From Lotus japonicus (lineage: Eukaryota; Streptophyta; Magnoliopsida; Fabales; Fabaceae), in NCBI RefSeq assembly GCF_012489685.1, contig NC_080045.1:66610722-66674721 (forward strand): 64,000 bases of DNA, written 5' to 3'. This document shows, piece by piece, positions 39,741 through 51,024 of the stretch. Made by a program: the position numbers and the translations under genes. The stretch's first letter is position 1. Each line of letters opens with the position of its first letter. The notes beneath the pieces were generated by a model. That model ran no database searches. It saw only the letters and a list, made by a program, of their open reading frames with translations, and was not told where the DNA came from.

Positions 39741-41888
39741 GTTGTGGATTAAGAAACTGGCTCTTAGCAGCCGCCAATTCTATTCTCTCCCATTTCTTTT
39801 TTCTCTCCACATCTTGCTTGTGTGCCACTGATTCTTTGGTTTGCATGTCCATCACAACTTTTGCATACAGATCTGGATCCATGTCTTTCAGCATCACCTT
39901 CACACTTTCTGTTAGTTGTCTAACACTCTTACTCCAATGCCACTTTAGATTCTTTTCCATTCCTTCAATTATGATAGGAAACACTTCCACTGTTCCGGTT
40001 GATGCCATTTTGAAGAACTGCTCATTGTTCCATACATACAGTGCACGTTCTGCCACCTAACCCAAATTTATGTATCACAAAAAAATGTCAAGTGTTTATC
40101 AAATGCAAAAGTTATGTGTATTTTGGTGGTTGATCCTGAATATCTAGAATAGGTTCCATATAAAGGGTCAAGCTCAAATCCCTGACCTTTCATTTGAGGT
40201 AGAGTCGGGTCTAGCTCGAATTCAAGATTTGATCAGACTCTATCCTAAATTTGTTTGTTGGGTCACCCATAAATGAGACACTCACAGGTGTCCAGCCGTG
40301 CAAACTTCAGCGTGGAGTTTGCATGACTAAACATCCGTGATGACCCAATTATGGATGACACACTAGATAGATCTAGAATTTGCTCTGGTATGAATTCAGG
40401 TTCCTTATAGTCTGAGATACCATTCATTCACGCAATCGGAGTCATTGATTGGTTCGTATATTTCATCAAAATCGGATATAAGTTCAAAATCTGAGTTGAC
40501 TTCTTTTGATTGGACGACTCATTGCGTGAATGTAGGCATTACCTGACTCTAGTAAATACATTTCCCTCTCATACTATCATTGAATTCGGGTGAAGTAAAT
40601 GGCTTAAATTTGCAGCTGAAATAGAGAGCACAAAGCAAAGCATGAGTATAGAAGTAGAATAAATTATGGCCACTAATAGACTTACCTGAGAATTCCAACT
40701 GTTTATGCATTTTGTAATTTGAGTACATATGGGCAAGGCCAACTTTCTATATTGATCAGGATCCAAATTCTCCACAAGATCTTCCAGCATCCCAATTAGC
40801 AAGATTTCTTTTTGACAGTTTGTGACAGGCCAGTACTTCAAAATCCCTCTAACAATGACTCCTCCAAGCATAGGCTCCTTCTGCACAAACTGTGACACAC
40901 AGTAAGCAAGTTGCTTATGGTACACTTGCATCCCCTTCGTCTTGTGCAGAGGAATCAGCACTCTCATGAGGAACAACTTGTGTTCTTCCTTCAATGGCAC
41001 AGTGAAGCCATTGATTATGGTTCCCCATATCTCAAGCAAATCTGCAATACCAGGATGCTTCTCTGTCTCAAACACATAGTTCAAGAGCACATCAGTCATT
41101 GATTTCCTCATCATGGAACGGTCAGAGATGAACTTGGAATACATCTTGTGGTACACATTTTTCAAACTCTCACGTTCCCTTGGATCTTCAGATTGGAAAA
41201 GTGTTAGCAGATTGAGGAGAAAAGAGTGATCTATGTGCTCTCTTAGTGTTTTGGGGTCTGCACAGCTAACAAGCCTGAGAAGGATTTCATAGACTAGTTG
41301 GAGATGAGACCATGAAGGTGAAAATGTGGAGATGGGGTCTTCTTCATCAAGCAAATCTGAGATGCAAGAAGCAGGATTGAGAGGTGGAGGGAGTGGCCTG
41401 AAGAGGTTGGCTGAGATCATCGCCACCAAAGGTCCCAAAACCTTATAATCAGGGACAAAACCAGAACAAATGAGTTAGAGTGGCGAAAATTTAACATATT
41501 AAGCAAAACTAACAGTTATAGGGAAAATGTAACATTTGAATACTATTCTATTAAGAAAAAAATTCTCTTCGGAGCAACCGCCACCACATTTTACCCCTAC
41601 CTGTGACCTCTCATGCATTGGCTTCTTGAAGGACTTCAACATGGTCATGAGCCTTGAAAGTTGGTGCCTCTTGGAGTCTCTTTGTGCAGGGGACTCTGTA
41701 GGATCAGTGAAGGTGAAAACAAAGGTGCAATAGTGAACAGCAGAGAGAAGTTCTTCATTTGCTGAAGTGGTGGGAGAAGATGGGATGGGGAAAAGAGGCT
41801 TTTCCTGCTCAAATAGGTCATGAAGTGTTCTTGGGCTGGTTTTCCTTGGACTACTTGTTGTTGATGTTGTGTTTTTCTGGCTTCCCAT
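39652..41888 (-). CDS. PP2A regulatory subunit B' (B56/57 kDa) with transposon-encoded C-terminus
   Basis: Substrate-targeting B' subunit of the protein phosphatase 2A holoenzyme. Exons 41888-41601, 41441-40686 and 40056-39652 sum to 1449 nt, or 482 aa. An in-frame ATG at 41921 would add 11 residues (MKQGESREEEI). The B56 HEAT-like core is clear: SHLQLVYEILLR, LLTLFQSEDPRERESLKNVYHKMYSKF, MRVLIPLHKTKGMQVYHKQLAYCVSQFVQKEP, and VAERALYVWNNEQF in the last exon. The segment runs normally to AAAKSQFLNPQ, but the last 29 residues (LGVGIGQAVRRG...ARPDQIGK) and the stop come from the hAT element at 38970-39740. Across the reconstructed empty site, the frame would have ended after about seven other residues. 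The B56 core is complete, so the protein may still work. The two introns are 159 and 629 bp. Confidence 0.93.
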
Positions 41889-41921
41889 GATCTCTTCTTC
41901 TCTGCTTTCTCCTTGTTTCAC

Positions 41922-42840
41922 AAAGTTCTAGTTATTTCTGCTCCATCCAAAAGCCTAATTGATATAGAGAATCAGGACATGTTCTTGTGTTGTATATAAA
42001 ATCCAAGAAGACGGTGATGCCTTTGCACAAGAAACATTGGTATTTCCAAATGTTAGCAAAGCATTAGAACTTCCACATTATTGTGTTGTGAGCTGTGACG
42101 TGATAAATACAAAAGACACTTAAACATTGATACTTTATAGATACTCCATTTTTCTCTTTATCTCTCTTATTGTCACATATATCATATATCACATTCATTA
42201 CTTCTCTCTTTCTTTCTTTCTCATTTTGAGTGTCTGTTGGATGTTTGTACTATACATATTTTTACGAATATTTTTTTATAAATAACTAGACATGGGGAAG
42301 GTATCTATACTTCATTGTTTCTAAGCCTTCCATTTGGATGCTTGACACATGGAATTTTGAGCATATTCAATTACCTAGTTCTCATCAACAGGTTGTAGCA
42401 TTGTTCATCATTGCCTTAAACAACAGACAACCTGCTTATTAATATATTCATCTATGGTTAGTGACCCTTAGTTTCATCAAGTGTCATGCATCAATGCATG
42501 TGCCTCATTGGTCAACATTATAGTTGTATTTGTAGCTAGAGATTTGAATCATATTCTTTTATTTGATAACATGACGATGTTGAGTTAGGTGAGAAATACA
42601 CCCAAAACATATCCTGTATAGGACAGATTATTTCCTGAGTTAGCCCACAAATCCTAGTTGTTTGGCTCATTTCATTGGTGTTAAATAAATAAATAAAATA
42701 TCTTAATACAGTAAATAGAATGAATGACTTGTGATCATAACTTCTTTGTTTCAAGAAGGTGATTGAGCTTAAGATTTCTCGTCAAATAAAAGATTTATAA
42801 TTCGGAGCTAAGAAAACATCAATTGGAAGTGTAAAAAAAA
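41922..42840. other. Upstream region of the PP2A B' gene
   Basis: Promoter side of the minus-strand PP2A gene. CT-rich leader-like sequence lies around 42150-42230. Nothing else could be recognised. Confidence 0.4.
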
Positions 42841-43317
42841 AGGCTTAAATGCACTTTTGGACCCTGATGTTTTAACTTTTTGCAATTGTCAACCCTTATA
42901 TTTTTTTTCTACGAATGAGAACCCTATTCTTTCAAAACACTGCATCGTTTACCCTTCCGTCCAAATCCGTCAAAAACTTGATGGAACACGCTGACATGGC
43001 CTTCCACGTGGATAAAAGGGGGATTTAAGAAAAATGGCTTAAATGCACTTTTGGACCCTCAAGTTTACATTTTTTGCGATTGTTGACCCTGATCTTATTT
43101 TTAGTTTGAATGGAGACCCTAATCTTTCAAAACGTTGCATCGTTTACCTTCCGTCGGAAGGCCAGGTAAGTGGGTTCCGTCAAGTTTTTGACTGATTTGG
43201 ACGGAAGGGTAAACTGTGCAACATTTTGAAAGATTAGGGTCTCCATTCGTAGAAAAATAAGATTAGGGTCAACAATCGCAAAAAATATAAACTTGGGGGT
43301 CCAAAAGTGCATTTAAG
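42841..43317. mobile_element. Foldback MITE plus a half copy of the same family
   Basis: 43036-43317 is a complete foldback. The left end GGCTTAAATGCACTTTTGG is complementary to the right end (CCAAAAGTGCATTTAA), with paired inner stretches (TTGCGATTGTTGACC/GGGTCAACAATCGCAA; GAGACCCTAATCTTTC/GAAAGATTAGGGTCTC). 42841-43020 is a second left arm of the same family, without its partner. A poly(A) run at about 43318-43338 follows. Confidence 0.8.
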
Positions 43318-43894
43318 AAAAAAAAAAAAAAAAAAAAGAGATCACACAAGTAGACAGAGAGAAAATTAACCTTTTAGATTTGGAGTCACTAGTTGCTTAT
43401 TGGACATAGTGAAAAAAACTGACACTGACATCCCCAATAAGATGAATTTGAAGCTCGTTAGTTTCTATAAGGACTTCATAATTAGTTCTTCAAAGTTCAG
43501 ACCATACTTAAGAATTTCCAAGTAGTGGAACATGTCTTGAGAATAATTAACCAATATCAGTGTGACACACTATTTAAATGCTGCATGAACCAACTTTCAT
43601 CGCAATTTATAAGAAGAGTTTCATTCACTTTTTGTTTTAAATTGAGTCTAACATCAGTAGGTATCTAAACATAGCCATTGACATTAGTATTTGAGCATTA
43701 GCTTAGGAAGAATTGTGCACTAGGGGACAGGAAAAAGGCCTGCATTTAATTGTTAAAAGGTTCCCGTTTTATTAGGAATCAAAAAGTATGAAAATGAGAA
43801 AATAACACATCCTCATCCTCAGACACTTGTTCTTCACAAAAAGTAACATAAACACACTTAATGAAAAAAGAAACCTATATATGTACATTTTATT

Positions 43895-45308
43895 CTAGAA
43901 AGCATATAAATCTGCAAGGTTAGGATTGACAGAGAATCTGAGCCATCTTTTCTTCTCCACATACTTCAAACAAGGCTGCAAGAGGAGCCCTGTGATCACA
44001 GCTGAGAAGCTTATGATGAAGACCTTGAAAGAAGCAAGAGCTAAAACCACAAATATCAGAAGTGTTGGAGGCACACACATCAAAATTGCACCCTTTCCCC
44101 CAATAGGCACTTTATAAGGCCTATACATTGACGGAAGCTTCATCCTTAACTTGACAAATGACACAAACTCCATAAGCATCCCAAAACAGTACAAGAAGTT
44201 CTCAGCAGCAACTATCTCTTGGAAGCTCAGCCATGAAAGCAAAACCACACCAGAGGCAGAGAACAAAATCCCAATGCGAGGTGTCCCATAACGTGACCTC
44301 TTAGCAAAAAACTCAGGAAGCATGCCTCTTTCTGCCATCCCCAAAAGCTGGAAGGAATCACTGCTCATCTCAGCAACAAACATTCCCATGTTTGACAAAG
44401 CACAAGCTGCTTGAACCCAAATTCTCAACCAAACACCTCCTATTAACTTAGCAACTTCTGAGAAGTAACCATCACACCAAACCTCACGGTTAACCGGAAC
44501 AGCACCAGTTCCTACCAGAAGAGGGAAAAAGTGTCCAAAAACAACCAACATAACAGCATAAAGAAGAGCTTTTGGGAGTGTTTTACCAGGGTCTTCAACT
44601 TCTCCTGCAAGAGTACTAATTGAGTCCCAATAGTTCAAGTTCCAGAAAAGTGTGTTCAAGTACAAACCCCAATTCACTTTGTTCAAATCCGCCATGAGCC
44701 ACCTTGTTGGCTCTATTCTGGGAATTGCTATAACTCCCATAACCAAGAAAGGAAGCAATGAAAAGATTCCAAGTGAAATAGCAGCCCAACCTACTATTGT
44801 TAAGCCTCTATAGTTCATGTAAGTGAGAGCTAAAGTTAAAACCAAAACTGCTACTATCCTTGGAAAACCACCTCCTAAAGCTGGAATAGCTGATTTCAAG
44901 TAATCTAAGAACAAGACTGGGTATAAAGCATTGTCAATGACACCACTAAGCCATTTCATCCACCCAAGTTGAAAACCCCAGTAAGGACCCAATGCAGATG
45001 AAACCCAAACCACATAGCCACTATTCTCTGGGAAGTGGGAACATTGTGCTCATTTCAGCAGTTATCAGTGCTTCTGGAACACTCCATATGAGTGGTAAAA
45101 CCAAGAAACCAAGCAGGGATAATAATGGACCTGCTGCTCTTACTGTGTCTTCTACACCAAATGGTCCTCCTGATACCTCATAAAAGATCAGGAAGATCAG
45201 AGGTATGATTGAAACCTTGTGCAACTTCTTCTCTAACTTTGGAGTGGAACCTTCTCCAAATGCTACATATTCACCAACATTGGAATTGCACTCTGTATCA
45301 GTTGGCAT
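43895..45308 (-). pseudogene. Polyamine transporter-like APC permease, frameshifted
   Basis: Resembles plant polyamine uptake transporters (PUT/LAT group of the amino acid-polyamine-organocation family), 12-helix plasma-membrane or endomembrane carriers. It starts [18 protein letters not shown] at 45308. The N-terminal APC segment ([28 protein letters not shown]) leads to [12 protein letters not shown], where the frame breaks. The rest ([32 protein letters not shown] to [16 protein letters not shown]) continues in another frame to 43895. The break is a 7-bp insertion at 45035-45041 next to a near-identical TGGGAA. Without it the span is 1407 nt, or 468 aa, the family's length. No intron interrupts the coding part. 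A leader intron is likely (acceptor TGCAG at about 45334). It is a recent pseudogene or an assembly error; all other conserved segments look intact. Confidence 0.88.
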
Positions 45309-45574
45309 TTCCTTTAACTCCCACTAATTCTGCATTTCAAATAAGTTAGTGTATGTTTGATAAAATTTCTGTATTTGATTCTGAACTAGAATAAATTCTG
45401 GGGTAGAAGTTTAGGTGAGTATCTTCTGATCTGAATTTCAAAACAGATTCTGGTGATCCAAATATGCTGTTAATCAAGTATGCAGATTTCTAAGCTGTAA
45501 AGTTCATAGCAATGTACAATACAATAAGACTAATCTGATTTCATATTTAATGCAGACTTCAGAAATGATTAATC

Positions 45575-45814
45575 CTTTTTGTTAATTTTTTTAATAAAAA
45601 TGGTACAACGGAGATAAAATACCTCCCGACTATAGAATGGGACCTCAATGGCATGCTGAGGAGGTCAGCAGAGACTCATTCTTAAATGAGAGCGCCAAGG
45701 AGATTTCCTTCGGGGGGGTTATCCACCAATTGAGATTTCACTAAGGGCAGGGGATTTGAACCATTGACAAGGGGTGAAAGTTAAACCCTAGTCCTTCTTG
45801 TTATTTTTGTTGAT
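45575..45814 (-). mobile_element. Probable SINE upstream of the transporter
   Basis: A roughly 218-bp unit (45586-45803). On the minus strand it has a B-box-like GGTTCAAATCCCC (about 45761-45749), a GC-richer body and an A-rich tail. Imperfect 11-bp repeats TTTTTGTTAAT and TTTTTGTTGAT flank it. It lies in the likely leader intron or promoter of the minus-strand transporter. Confidence 0.6.
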
Positions 45815-47233
45815 TAGTACTTCACCTTTGAAATCATATACAATCAACTAATGTAATATTTTTAGAACTATAATCTGTTTAAAAAGTACTACTATTATGC
45901 AGTTGCTAGCTATCAATTCTGTTTAAAAATTATCAAAAAATTAATACCAGCCAAATTTTGAATGCAAACTCAAACCGCAAACAATACCTAATAATAAAGC
46001 AAAACAGATTATCATTAACATGAGAGGAAGAGAGATGATAATGAGTGATGAAAAAGGAACAATGCATAAACAAAAAAAGGAAAAAATGACAATGAATGAA
46101 CAGGTTTCACCTGAATGGAGAATTAGTTGGTGACAGACAGTAACAACAGAATCTACCAATCCATCAAAAAGAGAACAAGTGAAGTGAAATTAAAGAGAAG
46201 AGAATTGTTCCATGCATTATTATCAGAAGAAAAGGGATATAACAAGCGGATGTGGATGTTAATGTGATGAAACGTGTCAAAATGTGAACAAGGTAAGAGT
46301 GTGAGTAAGCTAAACAAAATAATTTTCAAGACAAGTGCTGAACATAACAACATCAGCACAAGTTCTGTTTGTTTCAGACATAAGCTAACTAACATCCACG
46401 CATATGAATGTTTTGGTCTTTGGCTGAGTAGGTATTTAGTTTCACTTTTTGAATTAAACATAGCTAGCCAGGAAAAAAATATTATTTTTGGTACAAATTA
46501 AAATGTTAATAATATGAATATCCTTTTTTATTGAAAGGAATAATATGAATATCCTTGAAAATTCTAATTTGTTGTTTTTTTTAGAATAAGCTTTTTTTTT
46601 GAACGTAGAATAAGCTATATTACTTTCAATTGAACAAAGTGTAACATTTCTTTGCTGTTAAGTGTTGAGGACATGGCAGAAATCATATTACCCACAAGTC
46701 ACATCAAACTCATAAATGAATTGGTATATGTCCAGCTTGCTCAGTGCTCACTGTGAGGTGTAATAAGATTGTAATTACGTGAGTTGTCAATTCATCATTC
46801 CATTAACTCTATCATAAATGCTTAATCACACTTTTGTTCTTTCACTTGTAGTTGTAGTACAATCAATCACGTGAGATCTCAATAATTAAGATATTTTTAT
46901 TAAATCAAGAGATTGAATTTGTAATAAATAAATAAAAAATATTCAAGAAAAAGATGGTTAGTTTAAAACACCACCAAAATATCTCTCTACACACAAACTA
47001 CTCAAGCTGATCCACCCACCAAAATGCAATCATATTAGTACTGTCCAGTGTCTACGTCAATCTTAAATTCTTTTATATTTTTCCATTCTATATTTTATTT
47101 TTCTAGATTGTTCTCCACCAAAAAACAAATTTTCAATATATATTATATTAGAAAAAATAAATAGTGAAAAAAATTGAGCATAATAGAGATTTTTAGTTAG
47201 TGGAGAGTGCTAATCCAATCTAAAATTTCCAAC
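45815..47233. other. Divergent intergenic region between the transporter and the 138-aa gene
   Basis: Probably holds a non-coding leader exon of the transporter around 46115-46200 (CAG|GTGAAAC donor on the minus strand) and the promoter of the small plus-strand gene. The rest is AT-rich without recognisable elements. Confidence 0.4.
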
Positions 47234-47650
47234 ATGGAAAATCCTTCTGAATTTCCATCAACTCGTTCTCATTCTCCCACGTTTGAAATTGAGGTTGTCG
47301 GCGGCGGCGGAATAGAGATGGCGGCGGCGCCGACGGCGGCATCTTACACGAGTCTGAGGGACATCATGCCACACCCAAACAATGACAGCTGGAATGAGAT
47401 ACCGATCAAGAACCATCTCCTCAAACAAGCAGCTCTCGCTTACCTTCAGCCCATGTCCACGCCCCCGCCGGAGGTTGGGAACAAAGGCTTCCTCCAAAAG
47501 TTGAAGGAAAACTGCGTCTGCTTCCGGTGGCTTCACGGTGGAGTCTTCAGTACCTTGGGGAAGTTTGTTGGGTTGTTTTGTGAAAAGAGGAGGATAAACA
47601 ATGAGGGTAGGCGGCGTGAAGAAGAGGATGATGGTGAAAACGTTGACTGA
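47234..47650 (+). CDS. Plant-specific protein of unknown function, 138 aa
   Basis: A single-exon reading frame of 138 aa, far richer in GC than its flanks and in codon use like a real gene. The N-terminus (MENPSEFPSTRSHSPTFEIEVVGGGG) is disordered-looking. The centre has SYTSLRDIMPHPNNDSWNEIP followed by IKNHLLKQAALAYLQPMSTPP, which looks like a conserved plant motif. A Cys-containing segment (LKENCVCFRWLHGGVFSTLGKF) then leads into an acidic, arginine-rich tail (RRREEEDDGENVD). There is no signal peptide or membrane helix. I recall similar small plant proteins with a W-EI-IKN-L-KQAA-AYLQPMS core but cannot name a function. Confidence 0.8.
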   Translation: MENPSEFPSTRSHSPTFEIEVVGGGGIEMAAAPTAASYTSLRDIMPHPNNDSWNEIPIKNHLLKQAALAYLQPMSTPPPEVGNKGFLQKLKENCVCFRWLHGGVFSTLGKFVGLFCEKRRINNEGRRREEEDDGENVD

Positions 47651-48700
47651 AGAATTAAACAGAGGGGATGGAAGGGAAGGTCGTGGTTTTTGGAACTTTC
47701 TGTTTGACCATTAGATGAGTAGTATATTATTTTTTCTGTCAGAAACTTGTAAATAAAATAGGGTTTTTGAAATTGATTTGGGTTTATGTGATGAATGATG
47801 ATTACTTTTGAGAAAAATTACCATATTTTTAGAACTAGACTTGACTTGAGTAGATTATCATATACACACTTGGTGGCCATGATAGGATTAGAGCAGGATA
47901 TGATAAATGACTGGATAAGGACAAGATATGATTAGAGCATGATAAACTTTTATCCTATCTTGCGTTTGAGGTGGACAAGATATTGATGTGATATAATAAA
48001 AACAATGAAAAATGTATTAAATTTTCATTTGAAATGAAAAATTCATAATATTCATAAACTGATATCTTATCATGTCATGATAATTTCTATCCTAACTTCC
48101 CTCATGATAACTTTTACACATGACATACAAGATAGGATAAGGGACATGATAGTGTTATCTTATCCTGCTGACGTAACAAAAAAACATATTACAGCAGGAT
48201 ATGATTACTACTATCATATCATGTCTGCTTATCTTGTCCACCAAACAGACCCGAAAAAGACAATTTTGTGTTATGGTGCAATAAATCACATAAGGTAAGT
48301 ATCAACCCTAATTTTAGTTGGTTTTTTTTTTAAAAGGAATTTTAGATGGTTAATGATATTTAAGATAAATGAGTTAGGAGGGAGAAGAGGGTAGGTGCGG
48401 AGTCAAGCGGTGGGTTTGGCTTGTTGAGATTGAGTTGGCCTATTGAGTGGCAAGGGTTGTGGATCAGCCATTGTTGAGATACACTAACAAATCTGTATGA
48501 GTAGCGAGGGTTGTTTCTGTTGTTACTTTTGCAATTTGAGGTTCTTTGTGTTTGTGGAATGTACACAAAACAAAGATTTTAGTGTAGTCAAAATGGTTTC
48601 AAGTTCTTATTTTCTAGACATTTTTCTTTTTCTATTACATCACGAATCATATCATTCATTTCTTTTTTTCTTTTCTTCTTTATAAGTGTTTTAGTAAATT
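47651..48700. other. 3' flank of the 138-aa gene with a MITE-like inverted repeat
   Basis: 3' UTR to about 47.8 kb. From about 47963 to 48255 lies an AT-rich unit with ends GTTTGAGGTGGACAAGATA and TATCTTGTCCACCAAAC (about 18-bp terminal inverted repeats, one mismatch). The interior is full of ATCCTATC/GATAGGAT words. No coding gene is seen. Confidence 0.55.
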
Positions 48701-48701
48701 A

Positions 48702-48734
<33 letters not shown>

Positions 48735-48848
48735 TGTATCATAGGAGAAAGGTAATCTCATGTGAGGAAATGATAATAGGAGAAAGGTAATCTCATGTGA
48801 GGAAATGATAATAAATCACAGTTATATATATATATATATATATATATA
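48701..48848. repeat. AT microsatellites bracketing a perfect 35-bp tandem duplication
   Basis: An (AT)n tract at 48703-48732, then two perfect tandem copies of a 35-bp unit starting AGGAGAAAGGTAATCTCATG (48743-48777, 48778-48812), then a second (AT)n tract at 48824-48848. Confidence 0.9.
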
Positions 48849-49367
48849 ATAAATGTATTTTTTATTGTTAATTGATCTCAATTGAAATTTTAAGAGTATT
48901 AACACAATAGTTCAAATTTTTACTAACCCACCATAAATAAAACTAGTTTTTCATTTTTTTTTCTTTCGTATCACATGTTATGCTTCTTACTTTACTCTCT
49001 TCTATTTATATCTTAATCTAAGTAAGGTTAAATTTTATGTGAAAGTAATATTTTCCATATTTTATGGATCACAATGATGATTGTTTCCCATAGATATTAT
49101 GCAAGGAAAATTATGTTAGCCGTAAGGCATAAACTATGATACCACGGTAAAGAGTCTACGGCCATGTGATGTTCATAACCATGTGAGCCATCAAATCATG
49201 GGGACCCAAACTGATGTACCTGGTTTTGGCTTCTTTGGGACTTAAAAGAATGATTGACTTCATCTTAAATTGAATAGTTTTAATTTAAGATGTGAAAATT
49301 ATTACTAAAAATCTAAAATAGGCTTGGACTCTCTTGCCTGAAACACATCTCCACAATGGATGTTGAA

Positions 49368-49705
49368 TTTAGCGACGGAATAAATCCCTTAATAGAAATC
49401 CGTCGCTAAGTTCACCTCCTTGTAACGGCTTTGTGACGGACAATATATCCGTCGCAAGTGTTGAGGGATTTTTATGACGGATAAAGTTCTGTCGCAATTC
49501 TGTTGAAGATTTTGTGACGGAAAAACGTTCGTCGCTAAATTCACCTCCTTACAGTGATTTTGTGACGGATTTGACTTCCATCACAAACCTTCAATGTGTT
49601 TGCAACATAACTTTATCCTTAGACACGGATTTGTCTTCGTCGCAAATTTGTAGACAATCCTGAAACTGATTTTCTGACGAATTTATTTTCTGTCGCAAAT
49701 TATTT
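49368..49705. repeat. Cluster of alternating GACGGA / TCCGTC motifs
   Basis: At least six GTGACGGA/GCGACGGA-type words alternate with six TCCGTCGC/TTCGTCGC-type words over 340 bp, with short AT-rich spacers and a repeated AAATTCACCTCCTTA phrase. The pattern resembles the subterminal repeat arrays of CACTA transposons, but no CACTA/TAGTG terminus was located. Confidence 0.7.
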
Positions 49706-49739
49706 TATTTGTACATATTAGTATATTAAAATAACCTAT

Positions 49740-50430
49740 TCAAAATTACCCACACCCGTGGATGCCCACGAATAAAAACCCGTTATGGTAAAATTACCCG
49801 CACGTACCCACGAGTATCCATGGATTTATTTAATGGATATTTTCATTATCCATTTATTAATGGAGTGAGTATGGATATTTGATGTATCCGTACCCATGAA
49901 TACTCACCCAATATATAAAATATTTTAATAAATTTTATTTATTTATAATATATATATAGATATATAAAATATTAAAATATATTTTATTTATTTATAATAT
50001 ATATATATATATATAATCTAGCAAGAGATTTATATTAAGTCTAATTATTTATCTATAAAAAAAAAAGTCTATGATGAATTTATGTTTGAATTATAGTTCT
50101 CATGAAGTAAACTTGTATAATAATAATGGTAAAAAACAACCCTTAAACCCAAAAAAAGTAGGAAAAAAAACATTTTTCTTTACGCATTGATAACGGTAAA
50201 ATCTAATCTTAAATTTTATTTTTAATATTTTTCATTTAAAATATATATGCGTAATGGATGTCGGGTACCTATGGTCTATGGATATTCACGGATATTTTAA
50301 AATCATGTTAAAATCCACTTAATGGATATCTATGTGGGTATGGAGCGGATACATGTGTAAATTTTTACCTGCGGAGCGGGTGGTGAGTATATACTACCCA
50401 TGCCCACCCGTACCCATTGACATCCCTACT
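49740..50430. mobile_element. Decayed MITE-like repeat rich in ACCCGT/CCATGGATA words
   Basis: The right end, read in reverse, is GTAGGGATGTCAATGGGTAC. The left end has ACCCGTGGATGCCCACG. Both arms contain CCACGAGTATCCATGGAT-like or GGATATTCACGGATAT-like phrases in inverse order, with AT-rich sequence between. This looks like an old hAT-like MITE; its borders are uncertain. Confidence 0.45.
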
Positions 50431-50458
50431 TCTGAAGATTTACCATTATATTGGTACC

Positions 50459-51018
50459 TTTTTTTTTTGCTACGGGAGGAAAAGTAACAAATTAAAAAAT
50501 AAAACTAACTAACTGCATCTAAACACGAAAAAGCATAAACAAATGACGGGGCGCCTCCAAATTCGTCTATGGGCTCCGGACAAACTAGCCTGATGCGTCA
50601 AACAATCTGTTGTATTATTCTTCTCACGTTGAACATGTAAGAATTGCACCTGCAAGAACCCGAGAACCATATCTCGGATTCACTAGAGGACATCTCTAGC
50701 CCATAAACTATTGAAATCAGCATTGCTTTGAAGAGCGGCAACCACAATCAAACAATCAGATAAGCACACAACACTATGACATCCCAATTCAAGAGCATGC
50801 TCCATTCCTAGCTCGACAGCCAACGCCTCCACCATGAAAGCACTGTCATTGCTTTAGCTTTGGGCAACCCTTGAAACTCAATCACCGTCCTTATTCCTAA
50901 CCACCGCCGCACATCCCATGCGACCCAGCGTCGGGTTCCAACTACCATCCACCCACCATGCCCGTCCCGCGATCAATGATACTCGTGCTTCTGCAGTCCG
51001 GAAGATGATGAGGTTGAA
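50459..51018 (-). pseudogene. LINE-type RNase H (RVT_3) relic
   Basis: The minus strand encodes a broken RNase H domain. AWWVDGSWNPTLGRMGCAAVVRNKDGD (first catalytic Asp in VDGS) is followed by an in-frame stop, then a shifted frame with DSAFMVEALAVELGMEHALELG (catalytic Glu), VVCLSDCL (catalytic Asp), two stops, and FLHVQREKNNTTDCLTHQA (the usual C-terminal His region). A poly(T) run at 50459-50468 would be the element's poly(A) tail. GGTACC occurs on both sides (50453-50458 and 51019-51024). It is best read as a 5'-truncated plant L1 remnant; a decayed stand-alone RNase H-like gene is the alternative. Confidence 0.8.
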
Positions 51019-51024
51019 GGTACC

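Noticed and set aside
40423..40535. Inverted repeat in PP2A intron 2 (ATTCACGCAAT...ATTGCGTGAAT)
   Set aside because: The arms are short and imperfect, and no element ends or target duplication were found. It is probably a decayed MITE, and too weak to annotate.
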